DNA of 47,172 nucleotides from Acidobacteriota bacterium (GCA_016179055.1 JACOSC010000164.1:1-47172), one strand, 5' to 3'. Counted from the first letter of the stretch, positions 36,211-45,673 are shown. Notes: generated by a model not told the origin, from the letters alone. Translations and numbers: made by a program.

Positions 36211-38640
36211 TCAAAACAGAGGTCGCTCCCAGAAGCCGCGCCCATAGGTGCCGATGTGCAGCAGCGGCGGATAGGCGACGTCGAAATTGAGGTCGAGATC
36301 GATGACATCGACCACGGCCGGCAGCCCGTCCGAGTAGTTGTACCAGTTGACGCCACCGTTGTCGCTGCGAAAAACGCCTACGTTGGTCGCCAAATAGAGT
36401 TCGTCCAGGTTGGACGGGTTGCCGACCAGCTTCCTATAGTGAGCGTTGGGGAGAAGCGTAACCAGGTCGCCCGTCACATCCGTCCAGGCCAGCCCACGGT
36501 CCGTGCTCATAAAGGCGCGTGACGGCCGGGCGCCGCCGGTTGTGTAATAGACCGTACCGGGCTGAAGAACCGAGCGGTCGGAGTTGATCCAGGCGTCGTT
36601 ACGCGTGGAGCCGGCCGGCAGCGGTGGAGTGCGATCCGCCCAGCTCATGCTGCCGAGCGAGCCGTGAACATAGCCGTCCATCACGTAGAGGGAGCCGCTC
36701 GCCCAGCCGGAGACATACAGCACATAGCGAATATCATTGGAGACGTCCACCTGTTTTACGGGAAAGTCGCCCGGCAGCGGATTCCCATTATTGGCCCGGG
36801 CCCAGTCACAGGCGGACGAGACGATTTTGTAATAGACATAAGGGACGGAATGAGTGAACAGCCTCGGCGAGGACAGCCCGGGCGTGGGATCAATTTGCAT
36901 ACTGGGAGCCCATTCATTGGGGAGCGTGCAGTTTACGTTGTTCCATGACCCGCCCTGGTTGGTGGAGTAAAAGCGATTGTACGCGACGCCGGAGCTGAAG
37001 AAGAAATGATCGCTGTTGCTGGGCGAAATGCTGGCTTGCCCGCCGTCGCCGCCGCCCAGGGATTGGATGCGCGGCGTCGCTGTCTTGTTGATGCGCACCA
37101 TGCCGTTGTCTTGCAGGCCACTCAGAAGCAAGTTGGGCTGCGATCGGGAGCCGGCCATTGCCCCGACTTGCATGGTCTGCTCCAGAGCCAGACCGAGGAG
37201 GTTTCCGGTTCCGTTGAGCGTGTTCGCCGTATATTCGTAGACATAATATCCGCCGTCGTTGGTCATAATGACGTTCGTGGTTCCGGGCTGGAAGAGGATG
37301 CCGGTGAAATCGGCGTGGCCGCCATCGATGCACGCCGAATTGCACGCCGTGCAACTGCCCGTTCCGTTTCTGTACCAGCAAGGAGTGCCGGCGGTGGCAT
37401 TGTCCGTTCGCTGTATGCCGCCCATGGCCGCGAAAAGACGGTTAGGATTGGTCGGGTCGACCGCGATGGCGTTGGCGTGAAAGGCCTGGCCCCAACTGAT
37501 TGCATCAATCGTATCGATCTTCGTATAATTCACACCATAGTTGCTCGAACGGTAGATCCCGCCGAGCGCGCCGAAACTGCCTTCCACCAGCGCGTAAATG
37601 TAGTTGGGCGCGGCATCGCAAAGCGTAACCGAAACTCGACCAATCGGGGCCGTAATCCCCGACCCTGATCGCTGGAAGAAGGTCAATCCTCCGTCGAGGG
37701 ATTCGAGCACGCCGGACCCCGGGCCCCCGGCATACCAATATTGCCGGTTGACGGGGTCCTGAACCAGATCGCTGGTGCCGACCGCGTACACGCGGGTCCA
37801 TGTGCCGCCGAAATCGGTGGACCGCCAGATGCCGTAATCGCCGCAGGCCAGAACGGTATTGGCGTCCGGATCCGCTTTGTCGGCGACGATCCGGTAGAAG
37901 GCGCCGGGTATCGGCGCCAGACTGGTGAGGGACCAAGTCGCGCCGCCGTCCTCGGTACGATACATTCCATTCCCGCTGTAGCGGTAGGAGTCACCGGTGC
38001 CGATCAGTATATAATTGGAGTCGCCCGGTTTTACCAGGAACGCGCCGACGCCGGGAGAGCCGGGAAGCGTATCGCTGACCGGTACCCAGAACGCAAAAAA
38101 GCCCACGACCACCGCCTTCCACAAACCGCCGGACGAGCCGGCTACCCACAAGACCGTGCCGTCTTGATCGTTGTCATAGGCGTAGGCCGCTGCCCGGGCC
38201 CGGCCGGCCTTATGGTGTATGCCGTCGCTTTCTTGAATGCCGAGGACTTCTTGACGCCACACCGTTCCCGGGCCTAGCGGACGGGAGTCTCTGGCCGTCG
38301 CCATCGCCTGGTCAATCAAGCGCTGATAATCTTCCACGGGCATCCTGTTCTCCCAATGCTCGATGAGGTTTTGGGTATTCTCTTGGTTGGCCTCCGGCGG
38401 CCAGTCACGAGGTAGCGGTTCGGACATTTTAGGGGGGGCCAGCGTAAGGTCCGGCACCGATTTGGCGGACCCGGCCCGTTGGTAGAGCGGATGAAGGGAT
38501 ACAGTGCTCGGTATATTATCCACGCGGAGCGCCTGAAGCGTTTGGGGATCGACCGGTTGGAAGGCATCGTCCGCCGGCAGGGCCGGAACACCCATCATGC
38601 CAACCACAAGAAGTGTGCAAATCAAAATAATCCGTTTCAT
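36211..38640 (-). CDS. Secreted BNR/sortilin-type beta-propeller protein
   Basis: The ATG at 38640 (MKRIILICTLLVVGMMG...) has AAGGAG 7 nt upstream; the longer frame to 38697 covers the leader. The 809-residue protein has a signal peptide, a ~130-residue helical N-terminal domain, and a long propeller built of BNR/Asp-box repeats (YRTEDGGATWS, WRSTDFGGTWTR, LESLDGGLTF, MSTDRGLAWTDV, FRSDNGGVNWYN). It ends LHIGTYGRGFWERPLF, a usual end for this WD40/YVTN/BNR group. The extracellular ligand is unknown. An internally deleted paralogue lies at 29853-30045, and another propeller C-terminus at 46801-47172. The leader (38641-38716) is shared with the remnant. Confidence 0.85.
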   Translation of the reverse strand: MKRIILICTLLVVGMMGVPALPADDAFQPVDPQTLQALRVDNIPSTVSLHPLYQRAGSAKSVPDLTLAPPKMSEPLPRDWPPEANQENTQNLIEHWENRMPVEDYQRLIDQAMATARDSRPLGPGTVWRQEVLGIQESDGIHHKAGRARAAAYAYDNDQDGTVLWVAGSSGGLWKAVVVGFFAFWVPVSDTLPGSPGVGAFLVKPGDSNYILIGTGDSYRYSGNGMYRTEDGGATWSLTSLAPIPGAFYRIVADKADPDANTVLACGDYGIWRSTDFGGTWTRVYAVGTSDLVQDPVNRQYWYAGGPGSGVLESLDGGLTFFQRSGSGITAPIGRVSVTLCDAAPNYIYALVEGSFGALGGIYRSSNYGVNYTKIDTIDAISWGQAFHANAIAVDPTNPNRLFAAMGGIQRTDNATAGTPCWYRNGTGSCTACNSACIDGGHADFTGILFQPGTTNVIMTNDGGYYVYEYTANTLNGTGNLLGLALEQTMQVGAMAGSRSQPNLLLSGLQDNGMVRINKTATPRIQSLGGGDGGQASISPSNSDHFFFSSGVAYNRFYSTNQGGSWNNVNCTLPNEWAPSMQIDPTPGLSSPRLFTHSVPYVYYKIVSSACDWARANNGNPLPGDFPVKQVDVSNDIRYVLYVSGWASGSLYVMDGYVHGSLGSMSWADRTPPLPAGSTRNDAWINSDRSVLQPGTVYYTTGGARPSRAFMSTDRGLAWTDVTGDLVTLLPNAHYRKLVGNPSNLDELYLATNVGVFRSDNGGVNWYNYSDGLPAVVDVIDLDLNFDVAYPPLLHIGTYGRGFWERPLF

Positions 38641-39773
38641 ATTTAAACTCCTTATAAATATATTTTGTGCGGACAGCGCTGTGTAGAGGCTGTTCATTAC
38701 GAATTTAGGTCAAGTTTCGCCCAGAGATTAGAGACGTAACTTGTCTCCCTTCCCCTCACCATTGATCGATAATGTGCTCTTTAATCAATTTATGATTTAT
38801 CAGGCTGCTATAGCTCCTACTTGATTTATTGCTAGAAATTTCTCCCAAACGAACAATATTTTTGTTTTGGAAGAGCACAATTCGGCTTAATGTTTTGCCT
38901 GGCTTGCTCGCCTTGTTTATCTCCGTTGCTCGCTTATGTATGTCGCCGCGGCGCGGCCGAGGTTACAAAAATATTTTGTAACTGTTTACGGGGTTCACTG
39001 AGACCACAAAAGAGACCCCAGCGGAAGCTGGGGGTATCCACCACCCGTGAACGGTTACAATATTTTTAGTAAGTACGCAGCCTAGTTTGCGGCGGTAGAG
39101 AATAAATAGTGACAGCCGCTCTCAATAATACTGGCCGAACTAATAATTAGAAAAGTTTGAAAATTCCATTGTACTGCTTCTGAATTGTTAAGACAAATTT
39201 AACAGATTATCCATAAGGTGGAGTACGATCCAACGGTCGTGCGCGCCGGCCGCGATCGGAAGCGGTAACTGGAGGTCCAAGTCGGCCTGGAGGCACTCAA
39301 GCGGAATCCGCTGCACAAGCACAAGAAGCCGGCAGATCCGAATTATCATATACGCCGCTGATGACGACCGGAAGCGCACCGCGCCGGTCCACTACGCGAA
39401 GGCCTAAATCGCGTTCATGTGCGCCAACGGCCCGACGAACATCTTCCTTGTCTGGTCATGGTCATCGTGCTAGACTGACGTTCGCCAGATACACCAACTA
39501 CCGTGGCGGGACTTCGCTAAATCGGCGGTCGCACGAGCGGGGCAGGTTGGGTTGGAACGCTCCCCCAATTTCCGCCGATGGGATTCACGTGCGCGGCTCG
39601 ATACTCTGTGCCGCAAGGAATATAACAGAGCTACGGCGGCGACCCGGCGCGGGGACGTGTGTTAGCCATTCTGAGCCGATGGGCCGTTCGTGCCCTCTGG
39701 CGTCACGAATTCGCTGGCCCGGCGGCCTGAGCCGTAGCACACTGAGTGAATCAACACATTGAAGGGAGGTATT
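38641..39773 (+). other. Long intergenic region with decayed sequence
   Basis: 38641-38716 is the shared leader of the propeller gene. 38976-39062 is an ~85-nt inverted repeat. Around 39215-39360 a broken frame reads KVEYDPTVVRAGRDRKR and, after a stop, KRNPLHKHKKPADPNYHIRR, which looks like old coding DNA that I cannot identify. GAAGGGAGGT at 39761-39770 serves the next gene. Confidence 0.45.
38976..39062 (+). repeat. Short inverted-repeat element of the GTAACTGTT..CGGGG family
   Basis: GTAACTGTTTACGGGG faces CCCGTGAACGGTTACAA across about 55 nt, with an inner ACCCCAGC..GCTGGGGG pair. The ends resemble those of the two four-helix-bundle-derived elements flanking thiC, but the gene-derived part is absent. 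Confidence 0.55.
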
Positions 39774-40339
39774 ATGTGTAACCTAAGGAAGCTGGGGATA
39801 AGGATCGGAGCGGTGGCGGGTCTGCTGCTCTGGGTGTGGACCGGCACAGCACCGGCGCAGGCCGATTGTCACGGGGGGGGCCGTGGGCTAAGGTGGGGCG
39901 GTTCGGGTATGGGACTATCGAGCAACTGGCCTACAGCCCGGACGGTGTGCGGGTGGCGGTGGTCGGCCGCGGGGGCGTGACGATCTGGGATACGGAGAAG
40001 GAGACGGTGGAACAAGTCTTGGAGGGGCACACGGAGTTGGTGGGCTCCGTGGCGTGGTCGCCCGATGGCACACAGTTGGCCAGTGGGTCCTTGGATCGCA
40101 CGGTGCGGGTGTGGTCGGCCGAGGACGGCCGGCTGGTGCATACGCTGACCGGGCACACGGAATCGGTGGTGTCCGTGGCATGGTGGCCGTTTGGCTGTCA
40201 CCTGGCCTCCGGTTCTGGCGATGGCACAGTCCGGCGGCGGGGGACCGGTGCCCGAATGACGCGGCCTGGCGGCGCGGGTTCGCAGGCGCCGCGCCGACTG
40301 TGGTCATTACTCAAATATTGGCGCGCAACCGAAGCATGA
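39774..40339 (+). pseudogene. Secreted WD40-repeat protein, broken at a G8 tract and truncated
   Basis: The ATG at 39774 has a strong GAAGGGAGG. The frame encodes a signal peptide (MCNLRKLGIRIGAVAGLLLW... AQADCH) and then runs into the G8 tract at 39873-39880. Beyond it the sensible reading is in the -1 frame: WAKVGRFGYGTIEQLAYSPDG, then HTELVGSVAWSPDGTQLASG and HTESVVSVAWWPFG, about two and a half WD40 blades. One extra G would join them. After LASGSGDGTVR the pattern is lost, so the protein is also truncated. A full WD40 propeller needs about seven blades, so the gene is dead or a fragment even if the G tract is misread. Confidence 0.75.
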
Positions 40340-40577
40340 TCAAACCGGCCGCGTAGCGGCTTAATGACTATAGCCGTGCGTTTCAAGGCACGGAAGGTCC
40401 GACGCCGGAAATCTATGCCGTCCCGACACTGTCGGGACGATTGAACCGCCGCCACAGGATAGAAATAATGGCCAATACTTACACTTCACGCCATTACTGT
40501 GAATCATGCCGAGCACCTATATTACCATCGGCCGCTTTGAGGATGCCGGGTTGGCTCTAGGGGAAGCCTGGCGTGGT

Positions 40578-42863
40578 TTAACTGCTGTCGGTCTTCTTGC
40601 GAATCTCTCTGAGCTTGGCAATGATTTCACCGCGCTTGCCGTGCTTCAAATCTTCGACTAATTGCTGCATCGCGACGGCAACGACTTCCCGGTGATGGAG
40701 GGAGTCCAAGCCCTTTTCCTTGGAAAGCTCCAGCCAGAGATCATGAATTTGGCCGATATCTTCCGGGCGGAACCGCGGCGCATGCGGGCCGAGCTCAAAC
40801 CGCCATTCGCGTCCGTCGGCGCTGACGATAACCACGCCAATCTTGGGGGCATTAGACAGCTTTTGCCAGCTATTGCCGAGCAGTTTGGACTGCAAATCCG
40901 GCGACATTTTTTCGGAGCGGCCCATCATCACTTCTGAGCACTGCAGGTTGATCGCCGTCTGCAGGATTCCTTCAAAGACGTCGTTGGCCGGGAGCACCAA
41001 CAGTTTGACCGGCTTGCCTTCTTTCTCAGCCATAGCTACCACCTGGCTGAATAAGTATTTTTCATATTCGGTAAACAGATGCTCGTTGTACAGGTCGCGC
41101 TCTCCGACGTCGGGACCCCGGTTGAGGCGGCTGGTCATCACTACAATGTCTCGCTGCTCCGTTTCCGTCGTCTCCAGTGCGCGCTTTAGCGGCGTAAGGT
41201 TGTTGTAATCGCGCAAGGGCACCAAAAGCGATCCTGGCCGACATCTAACGACCGCCGGCAGCGCGGCCTCTTGGCGATTGAGCGCGAATTCATCCATTTC
41301 CCGGTGAATCGTCGTACGCCGGCGCATGATCCGCTCGGAAATGCTTAACACAATAAAACAAAAAACGGTGAAGGACAAGCCGGAAATCGTCGAGACATCT
41401 TTGCTGACAAGGTTCACCAGGGCAATCAGAAACAGCACCAGCGTGATGATCCCTAACCCAATAGGGATCTCTACGCGGCCAATCCGTAGATTGCCCGGTA
41501 CCTTCCACTCTTGATGGCCCGGCTCGGTGAATCGCAACACCAGCATGGCCAGCGCCTTCAGCGCGAAGCTCCAGACCACGCCAAAGGCATATGCCTGACC
41601 CAGCAGATCAATATTGCCGCGGCTGACTACGATCGTCAGGAGCTGTAGCAGGGCAATCATATTAATCATGCGATAGGTCGTGCCGTAGCGCTGATGCGGT
41701 TCGCGGAACCAACTGGGTAAAATACCATCTTCCGATATACGATTGAGCACGCCGTTGGATCCGACAATCGCGGTGTTGACGGCGCCGGCCAGTATTAGAA
41801 ATCCGACCACCACCACAAAGGCCTGGAAGAATAGCCTCAGCGTGTATGGACCAACTACATTCATGGCCAGTCCGCTGATCAAGTTGTCGAGGTAGACCTT
41901 GCGCATCTCGTCGGGGATAATCATGACCGCTAGAAAGGATACCGAGGCCGTAAACACTAAGCTATAAGCAAAGATGACCAGCCCGGTCCGCTGCAAATTA
42001 GGAAGCTTCGGATGTCCAATTTCGCGGTAGACTTGCGCCAGGGTTTCCTCTCCGCTCATGGCCAACACTGAATGACCGAGTCCAACCAATACGATCACCC
42101 AGGTCAAATGACTAAGGGATGGGGCGTGACGAATCCAGCCGAGCGCCTCCGGTTGCACGGATAGGCTAAACGGCGGCAGCTTGCCGCCCCGTATAATCAG
42201 AGTAATCCCGCACCAGACCAATATCATGACGACCATGACGGTCGTGATCTTCATGATGGTCATCGCCTTATCGCTACTCTCTTCAATTCCTTGTACGTTC
42301 TTCCACCAGAAATAAAGGGTGACGAGGATAGCTACAAGCGCCGCGGTAAGGTTCGGTGGCAGGACCGCGGGGAAGTGAAACAGTTTCAAGGTGTCATTTC
42401 CCAGTCCCACTAAATATTGTCCCGCCGAGACCGCGCTGATTGGGCCGGTTAAGATATAGTCGAACAGCAGGGCGGACACGGAAAACTTAGCCATCGGCGC
42501 GCCCATCGCTTCTTTGACTACCCGGTAAACACCCCCGCGCACGAACATGCTGCACGATTCTACATAGATCGCGCGCACCGCGTACGAGAAGAGCATAATA
42601 GACAGGATAAACCAAGGCGCCGCCTTGCCTATGGCGCCCTCGGCGATGCCGCCCGCGTAAAAAGCTGACGAGCCCAGGTCGCAAAGCACAATGGCCGCCG
42701 CCCGCCAGAATGAGATAAAGCCGAGCAGGGCGGTGGTCACTACGACAATTTCCGGCTTAATGCGCCGCTCGGCCGCGGCGGCGCGCCCCCCGGCGTTTTC
42801 ATTTCGGGGCTGTAGTGGATTCAGTTTGTTGGTGGGTGCTTTCCCTTTATGCTTGTGCGTCAT
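40578..42863 (-). CDS. APC-family amino-acid permease with C-terminal soluble domain
   Basis: I favour the Met at 42863 (MTHKHKGKAPTNKLNP); the frame also opens at 42926, and the choice is uncertain. About 12 transmembrane segments span residues ~35-500, beginning KPEIVVVTTALLGFISFWRAA. They include the substrate-site-like GLGHSVLAMSGEETLAQVYREIG and the family's VNTAIVGSNGVLNRISEDG. The last ~230 residues are soluble: LLVPLRDYNNLTPLKRALETT, DIVVMTSRL and VKLLVLPANDVFEGILQ. This is a Rossmann-like layout similar to the universal-stress domains fused to some APC transporters. Substrate and regulator are unknown. The gene stands alone. Confidence 0.85.
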   Translation of the reverse strand: MTHKHKGKAPTNKLNPLQPRNENAGGRAAAAERRIKPEIVVVTTALLGFISFWRAAAIVLCDLGSSAFYAGGIAEGAIGKAAPWFILSIMLFSYAVRAIYVESCSMFVRGGVYRVVKEAMGAPMAKFSVSALLFDYILTGPISAVSAGQYLVGLGNDTLKLFHFPAVLPPNLTAALVAILVTLYFWWKNVQGIEESSDKAMTIMKITTVMVVMILVWCGITLIIRGGKLPPFSLSVQPEALGWIRHAPSLSHLTWVIVLVGLGHSVLAMSGEETLAQVYREIGHPKLPNLQRTGLVIFAYSLVFTASVSFLAVMIIPDEMRKVYLDNLISGLAMNVVGPYTLRLFFQAFVVVVGFLILAGAVNTAIVGSNGVLNRISEDGILPSWFREPHQRYGTTYRMINMIALLQLLTIVVSRGNIDLLGQAYAFGVVWSFALKALAMLVLRFTEPGHQEWKVPGNLRIGRVEIPIGLGIITLVLFLIALVNLVSKDVSTISGLSFTVFCFIVLSISERIMRRRTTIHREMDEFALNRQEAALPAVVRCRPGSLLVPLRDYNNLTPLKRALETTETEQRDIVVMTSRLNRGPDVGERDLYNEHLFTEYEKYLFSQVVAMAEKEGKPVKLLVLPANDVFEGILQTAINLQCSEVMMGRSEKMSPDLQSKLLGNSWQKLSNAPKIGVVIVSADGREWRFELGPHAPRFRPEDIGQIHDLWLELSKEKGLDSLHHREVVAVAMQQLVEDLKHGKRGEIIAKLREIRKKTDSS

Positions 42864-42926
42864 GCGGTGGAATCTGACCTCCAAACCAGAATGAACTGGC
42901 CCCATACTAACAGTCGGCCGCATCAC

Positions 42927-43316
42927 CCAGCTCTCTCGTCGCCGGGTCGTTCTTACGGCACCCGATATACTACCACCTCCATTTTATCCATACAAGCGCC
43001 GCCGGCGCACGCCTATGCGCCCGACGGCATCGCGCGCGTATCCGCGCGCGATGCAGCACGGCGAAGTTCACCCTATGACGCGGTCCGTCTTGTAATCGCC
43101 ATTACGGTCTTTCACCTATGAAGACCCTTGTGGGTATGGGCGAAGTGGTTGATTCCTGATCCCCAAAAATATTTTTGCGAATTTTGGGAACGTTTGAGAC
43201 ACTAATGCAATTCTTATAGTGGTGGTCGATCTTCCCCCTCAGACCGGCGCCGCGACGGCGGTCGCTAAACTCCGAAGCGCCGTTGGTCGATAGTATCATG
43301 AGGAGGGTTTCAAGGC
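42927..43316 (+). other. Intergenic region upstream of the sigma-factor gene
   Basis: It contains a perfect hairpin at 43027-43054 and a possible promoter TTGAGA (43194-43199)/TATAGT (43215-43220), whose 15-nt spacer is short for sigma70. AGGAGGG at 43301-43307 is the ribosome-binding site of the sigma gene. No gene is seen. Confidence 0.45.
43027..43054 (+). promoter_or_regulatory. Perfect 12-bp-stem hairpin upstream of the sigma gene
   Basis: GCATCGCGCGCG pairs perfectly with CGCGCGCGATGC across a TATC loop. There is no T-run after it, so a simple terminator is unlikely. It could be an operator or a repeat. Confidence 0.5.
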
Positions 43317-43820
43317 ATGTTCGATGAGGCTACGTGGGCGGCTGTGGCTGAACGTGTACGACTACAAGCCCTGCGCTCGGTGAACGACCCGGACGATGCT
43401 CAAGATCTGGCCCAGGAGAGCGTGCATGCGGCTTTGCAACAGGGGCGCCTCAGCTCCCGTTCGGACTTGATGAACTTTTGTATGGGCGTCCTGCGGCGAC
43501 AACTGGCGGCTTACTATCGCCATAAGCAGTACTGGCGGGTAGTCCCCTTGGAAAACGCGGTTGAGCCACGGGTTGATCCAGATCCGATAGTCGCACTCGC
43601 CGAGCGTGATGTGATGCGACGAGCGGCCGCGCTGGCGGCGCATTTGGGACCGGAAGAGCGAGTATTGCTCGGGTTGCTACTGAAGGGGTGGTCAAGGCAT
43701 CAATTGGCCGAACGATTAGGCGTGACGCGTTCACGGCTGCGACAACGCTATCATCGACTTGTTCAAAAATTAAGACGGTGGGACCGTGAGAGTCTTAACC
43801 GCCTAGGGGGTGTAGCATGA
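43317..43820 (+). CDS. ECF-type RNA polymerase sigma factor
   Basis: The 167-residue protein has a sigma2-like region (residues ~5-75: NDPDDAQDLAQESVHAALQ, then FCMGVLRRQLAAYYRHKQYW) and a sigma4 helix-turn-helix (HLGPEERVLLGLLLKGWSRHQLAERLGVTRSRLRQRYHRLVQKL). It lacks sigma1.1 and sigma3. Its stop overlaps the start of the next gene (ATGA, 43817-43820), which encodes a zinc-finger anti-sigma-like membrane protein. The two form the usual sigma/anti-sigma pair. Such operons are often autoregulated, but the -35/-10 read by this sigma cannot be told from one copy. Confidence 0.88.
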   Translation: MFDEATWAAVAERVRLQALRSVNDPDDAQDLAQESVHAALQQGRLSSRSDLMNFCMGVLRRQLAAYYRHKQYWRVVPLENAVEPRVDPDPIVALAERDVMRRAAALAAHLGPEERVLLGLLLKGWSRHQLAERLGVTRSRLRQRYHRLVQKLRRWDRESLNRLGGVA

Positions 43821-44605
43821 AATTGAAAACTGTGAAAGACGAGTGCATTGAACCGGAACTAGGTCTATATGTGCTCGATTGGCAGCAAGGCTGGTTGGAT
43901 ACTGGCCGAACCGATGATATGGAAAGAAAACAAGCCGTAGAAGAACACTTAATTCAGTGCTCGGCTTGTATGGCCGGGGTGACCTTGATGGACGAATTAA
44001 AGACCGTTTTGCAGCGGCACCCTGACCTGCTGGACGAGCCTGCGCGCTACCTCGAGCCAAAACTACCGAGTATGATCCCGCGTTGGCGCGCCGCGGCCGC
44101 CCTGGCGGCCGGCTTAGTCATGGGGGTCACGCTGACGCTAAGCTGGCGCCACAGCGGAGGCATGCTGGCGGGTGAGTCAGGAGCGAGTGCGATGGTCTTG
44201 CGTCGGCCAGCCGCCGACGCGTTAGCCTCAGCCCGCGCCGCGTATACGGGTGGCCGCTATGCGGAAGTAATTCAGCAATTACAACCACTGGCCGGTAAAG
44301 GCAGCCTCTCTGCCGAAGGCGCCTATTACTTAGGGTTGGGCTATGCCGGGCTCGGTCAACGCGCCGCGGCATGCGAGCAATTGCGACTCGCCGTCGCCAA
44401 CAGCCAAGGGATGCTGCTGGACGATGCGCGCTGGGCATTGGTGCACAGCTTAGTGGCCGCCGGAAAAATCCGTGAGGCTCGGGAACATCTGGACAGACTC
44501 GTGGCGACCCCTCGCTATGAGAAAGAGGCCAAGGCCTTGCTGGACTCATTGGTCATGGGCACAAGGAGCGCCACTCGAAGTACCCGTCGCGCCGTTACAA
44601 GTTGA
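43817..44605 (+). CDS. Membrane anti-sigma factor with TPR-like C-terminus
   Basis: The ATG overlaps the sigma stop codon. The N-terminus has the ZAS-type zinc motif H-x3-C-x2-C (EEHLIQCSACMAGV), which clamps the sigma factor. One transmembrane segment (AAALAAGLVMGVTLTLSW, about residues 93-110) follows. The periplasmic part (residues ~130-245) has two or three TPR-like helical pairs (ALASARAAYTGGRYAEVIQQLQPLAG, AEGAYYLGLGYAGLGQRAAACEQLRLAV). It therefore could sense a protein or envelope state outside and release the sigma factor. The total of 262 residues fits the family. Confidence 0.85.
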   Translation: MKLKTVKDECIEPELGLYVLDWQQGWLDTGRTDDMERKQAVEEHLIQCSACMAGVTLMDELKTVLQRHPDLLDEPARYLEPKLPSMIPRWRAAAALAAGLVMGVTLTLSWRHSGGMLAGESGASAMVLRRPAADALASARAAYTGGRYAEVIQQLQPLAGKGSLSAEGAYYLGLGYAGLGQRAAACEQLRLAVANSQGMLLDDARWALVHSLVAAGKIREAREHLDRLVATPRYEKEAKALLDSLVMGTRSATRSTRRAVTS

Positions 44606-44628
44606 TGTCATAATAAAAGGAGGGTCAA

Positions 44629-44655
44629 CCGGGCGCACTCATGGGGTGCGCCCGG
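44629..44655 (+). terminator. Hairpin after the sigma/anti-sigma operon
   Basis: CCGGGCGCAC pairs perfectly with GTGCGCCCGG across a 7-nt loop, 24 nt after the anti-sigma stop. It lacks a following T-run, so it may act as a weak or Rho-assisted terminator or an mRNA-stabilising stem. Confidence 0.45.
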
Positions 44656-44658
44656 AAA

Positions 44659-45209
44659 CTATCTGCGGCAGGCCTGAAGAGTCTCTGGCGTTTGGACATT
44701 TGCTACGGGTCAGGCGATAACCCGTCAGTGTCCGAAGCTTGCTCTCGTAGCTCCGAAGGAGCGAACTATAATAGCCAGGGGCAAGCGAAGCGCCGCCCCT
44801 GGTATGTAAATTATAGAAATTATAAGCCCTGAAAGGGCGTGATACCCTTCTGTGAAACTACCGACCTCAATCCCAAACATAACGCTCATCCAACCCGACC
44901 CCGTATTTCCGGCACCAGACGCGCAGCTCATCCTGAAAAGCGTGGCGCTGGTGTAGGAATTGATCTTCGGTAGTGCGCCCTTTCAGGGCTTGAGAGCTTG
45001 GGACGCTTTCTTTCCAGGGGCTGCGCTTCACTTGCCCCTGGCTACTATATCTCGCTCCTGCGGAGCTTTGGGTGGTAAGCGGCACTCCACTCCATACTAA
45101 ATGCCCGAACTCCATGGACAAGCGGGACGTCGGCGCCACTATTCCAAAAACATTTTTTTAAAGCTATATCTGCGGTAAGCCTGATGAGTCTCTGGCGTTT
45201 GGCTATTTG
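44659..45209 (-). mobile_element. Modular palindromic element (iv) with RAYT-tail core and flanking direct repeats
   Basis: Imperfect ~45-bp direct repeats (44659-44702 and 45164-45209) flank the element. Both include TCTCTGGCGTTTGG. Inside, the order is AGCTCCGAAGGAGCG, CCAGGGGC..GCCCCTGG, AGCCCTGAAAGGGCG, core, GCGCCCTTTCAGGGCT, CCAGGGGC..GCCCCTGG and CGCTCCTGCGGAGCT. It is the same element as (ii) in the opposite orientation, here with both halves complete. Confidence 0.65.
44867..44974 (-). pseudogene. REP-associated tyrosine transposase (RAYT), C-terminal remnant
   Basis: The core of element (iv) encodes TTEDQFLHQRHAFQDELRVW and then CRKYGVGLDERYVWD before a stop. This matches the C-terminus of RAYT/IS200-like Y1 transposases (usual form HHR..SFQEE...KKHGI.YDERY.W). 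The catalytic HUH and Tyr parts are missing. The remnant is bracketed by the AGCCCTGAAAGGGCG palindromes that a RAYT would be expected to recognise. Confidence 0.65.
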
Positions 45210-45289
45210 TTCTATGCACGCTGTTCTCGCTGCAAGTTTCGCAGAGGCGAAATTAAGAATTCCTGTGGCAGGCGTCCTGACGGATCGGT

Positions 45290-45658
45290 CTAACGCGGCC
45301 GGATTGTTCCTTGGATAGCTGACCCTGGGGAATTTGGTTTGATGAATCTAATGATCCGCTCATGCGGGCCGGTCATAAGAAGCTCTTCGCGGGCTATTTT
45401 TTCAATTATTTTAGGATCGTCTCGGAGAAGACTATTTTCTTTTTCCAGCGCTTGATTGCGCAACTGAGCCGCCTTTACGGAGACAATAAGACGCTGCTTC
45501 TCCTCAATCGATCGTTTGTTGGCCACATAGCCATGCTGGCCGTACATGGCGACAAATGACAAAAGGGCCAGTGCTCCCATCACTAAAATTCCAATGATAA
45601 CCCTTCCAAAAATTTGCAAGAAGCGTTTCGTCGTTCTATCGTGAGCGGCGTGTTCCAT
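45290..45658 (-). CDS. FtsB/DivIC-like septum-formation protein
   Basis: The 122-residue protein has a short cytoplasmic N-terminus, one transmembrane segment (VIIGILVMGALALLSFVAM, about residues 20-38) and a coiled coil (~48-80: KRSIEEKQRLIVSVKAAQLRNQ..LEKENSLL). It ends with the typical DPKIIEKIAREELLMTGPHE motif of DivIC/FtsB proteins, which form the FtsQ/DivIB-FtsL-FtsB divisome complex. It is divergent from cutA with 52 nt between. No other division genes are near. Confidence 0.85.
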   Translation of the reverse strand: MEHAAHDRTTKRFLQIFGRVIIGILVMGALALLSFVAMYGQHGYVANKRSIEEKQRLIVSVKAAQLRNQALEKENSLLRDDPKIIEKIAREELLMTGPHERIIRFIKPNSPGSAIQGTIRPR

Positions 45659-45673
45659 GACTCTCCACCTCGA

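Noticed and set aside
37006..37668. 220-codon + strand frame
   Set aside because: Antisense to the propeller gene, whose Asp-box repeats run right through this stretch.
44641..44832. 63-codon frame starting in the hairpin loop after the anti-sigma gene
   Set aside because: It runs through the direct repeat and palindromes of element (iv). The SD-like GGAGGG is too far from the ATG.
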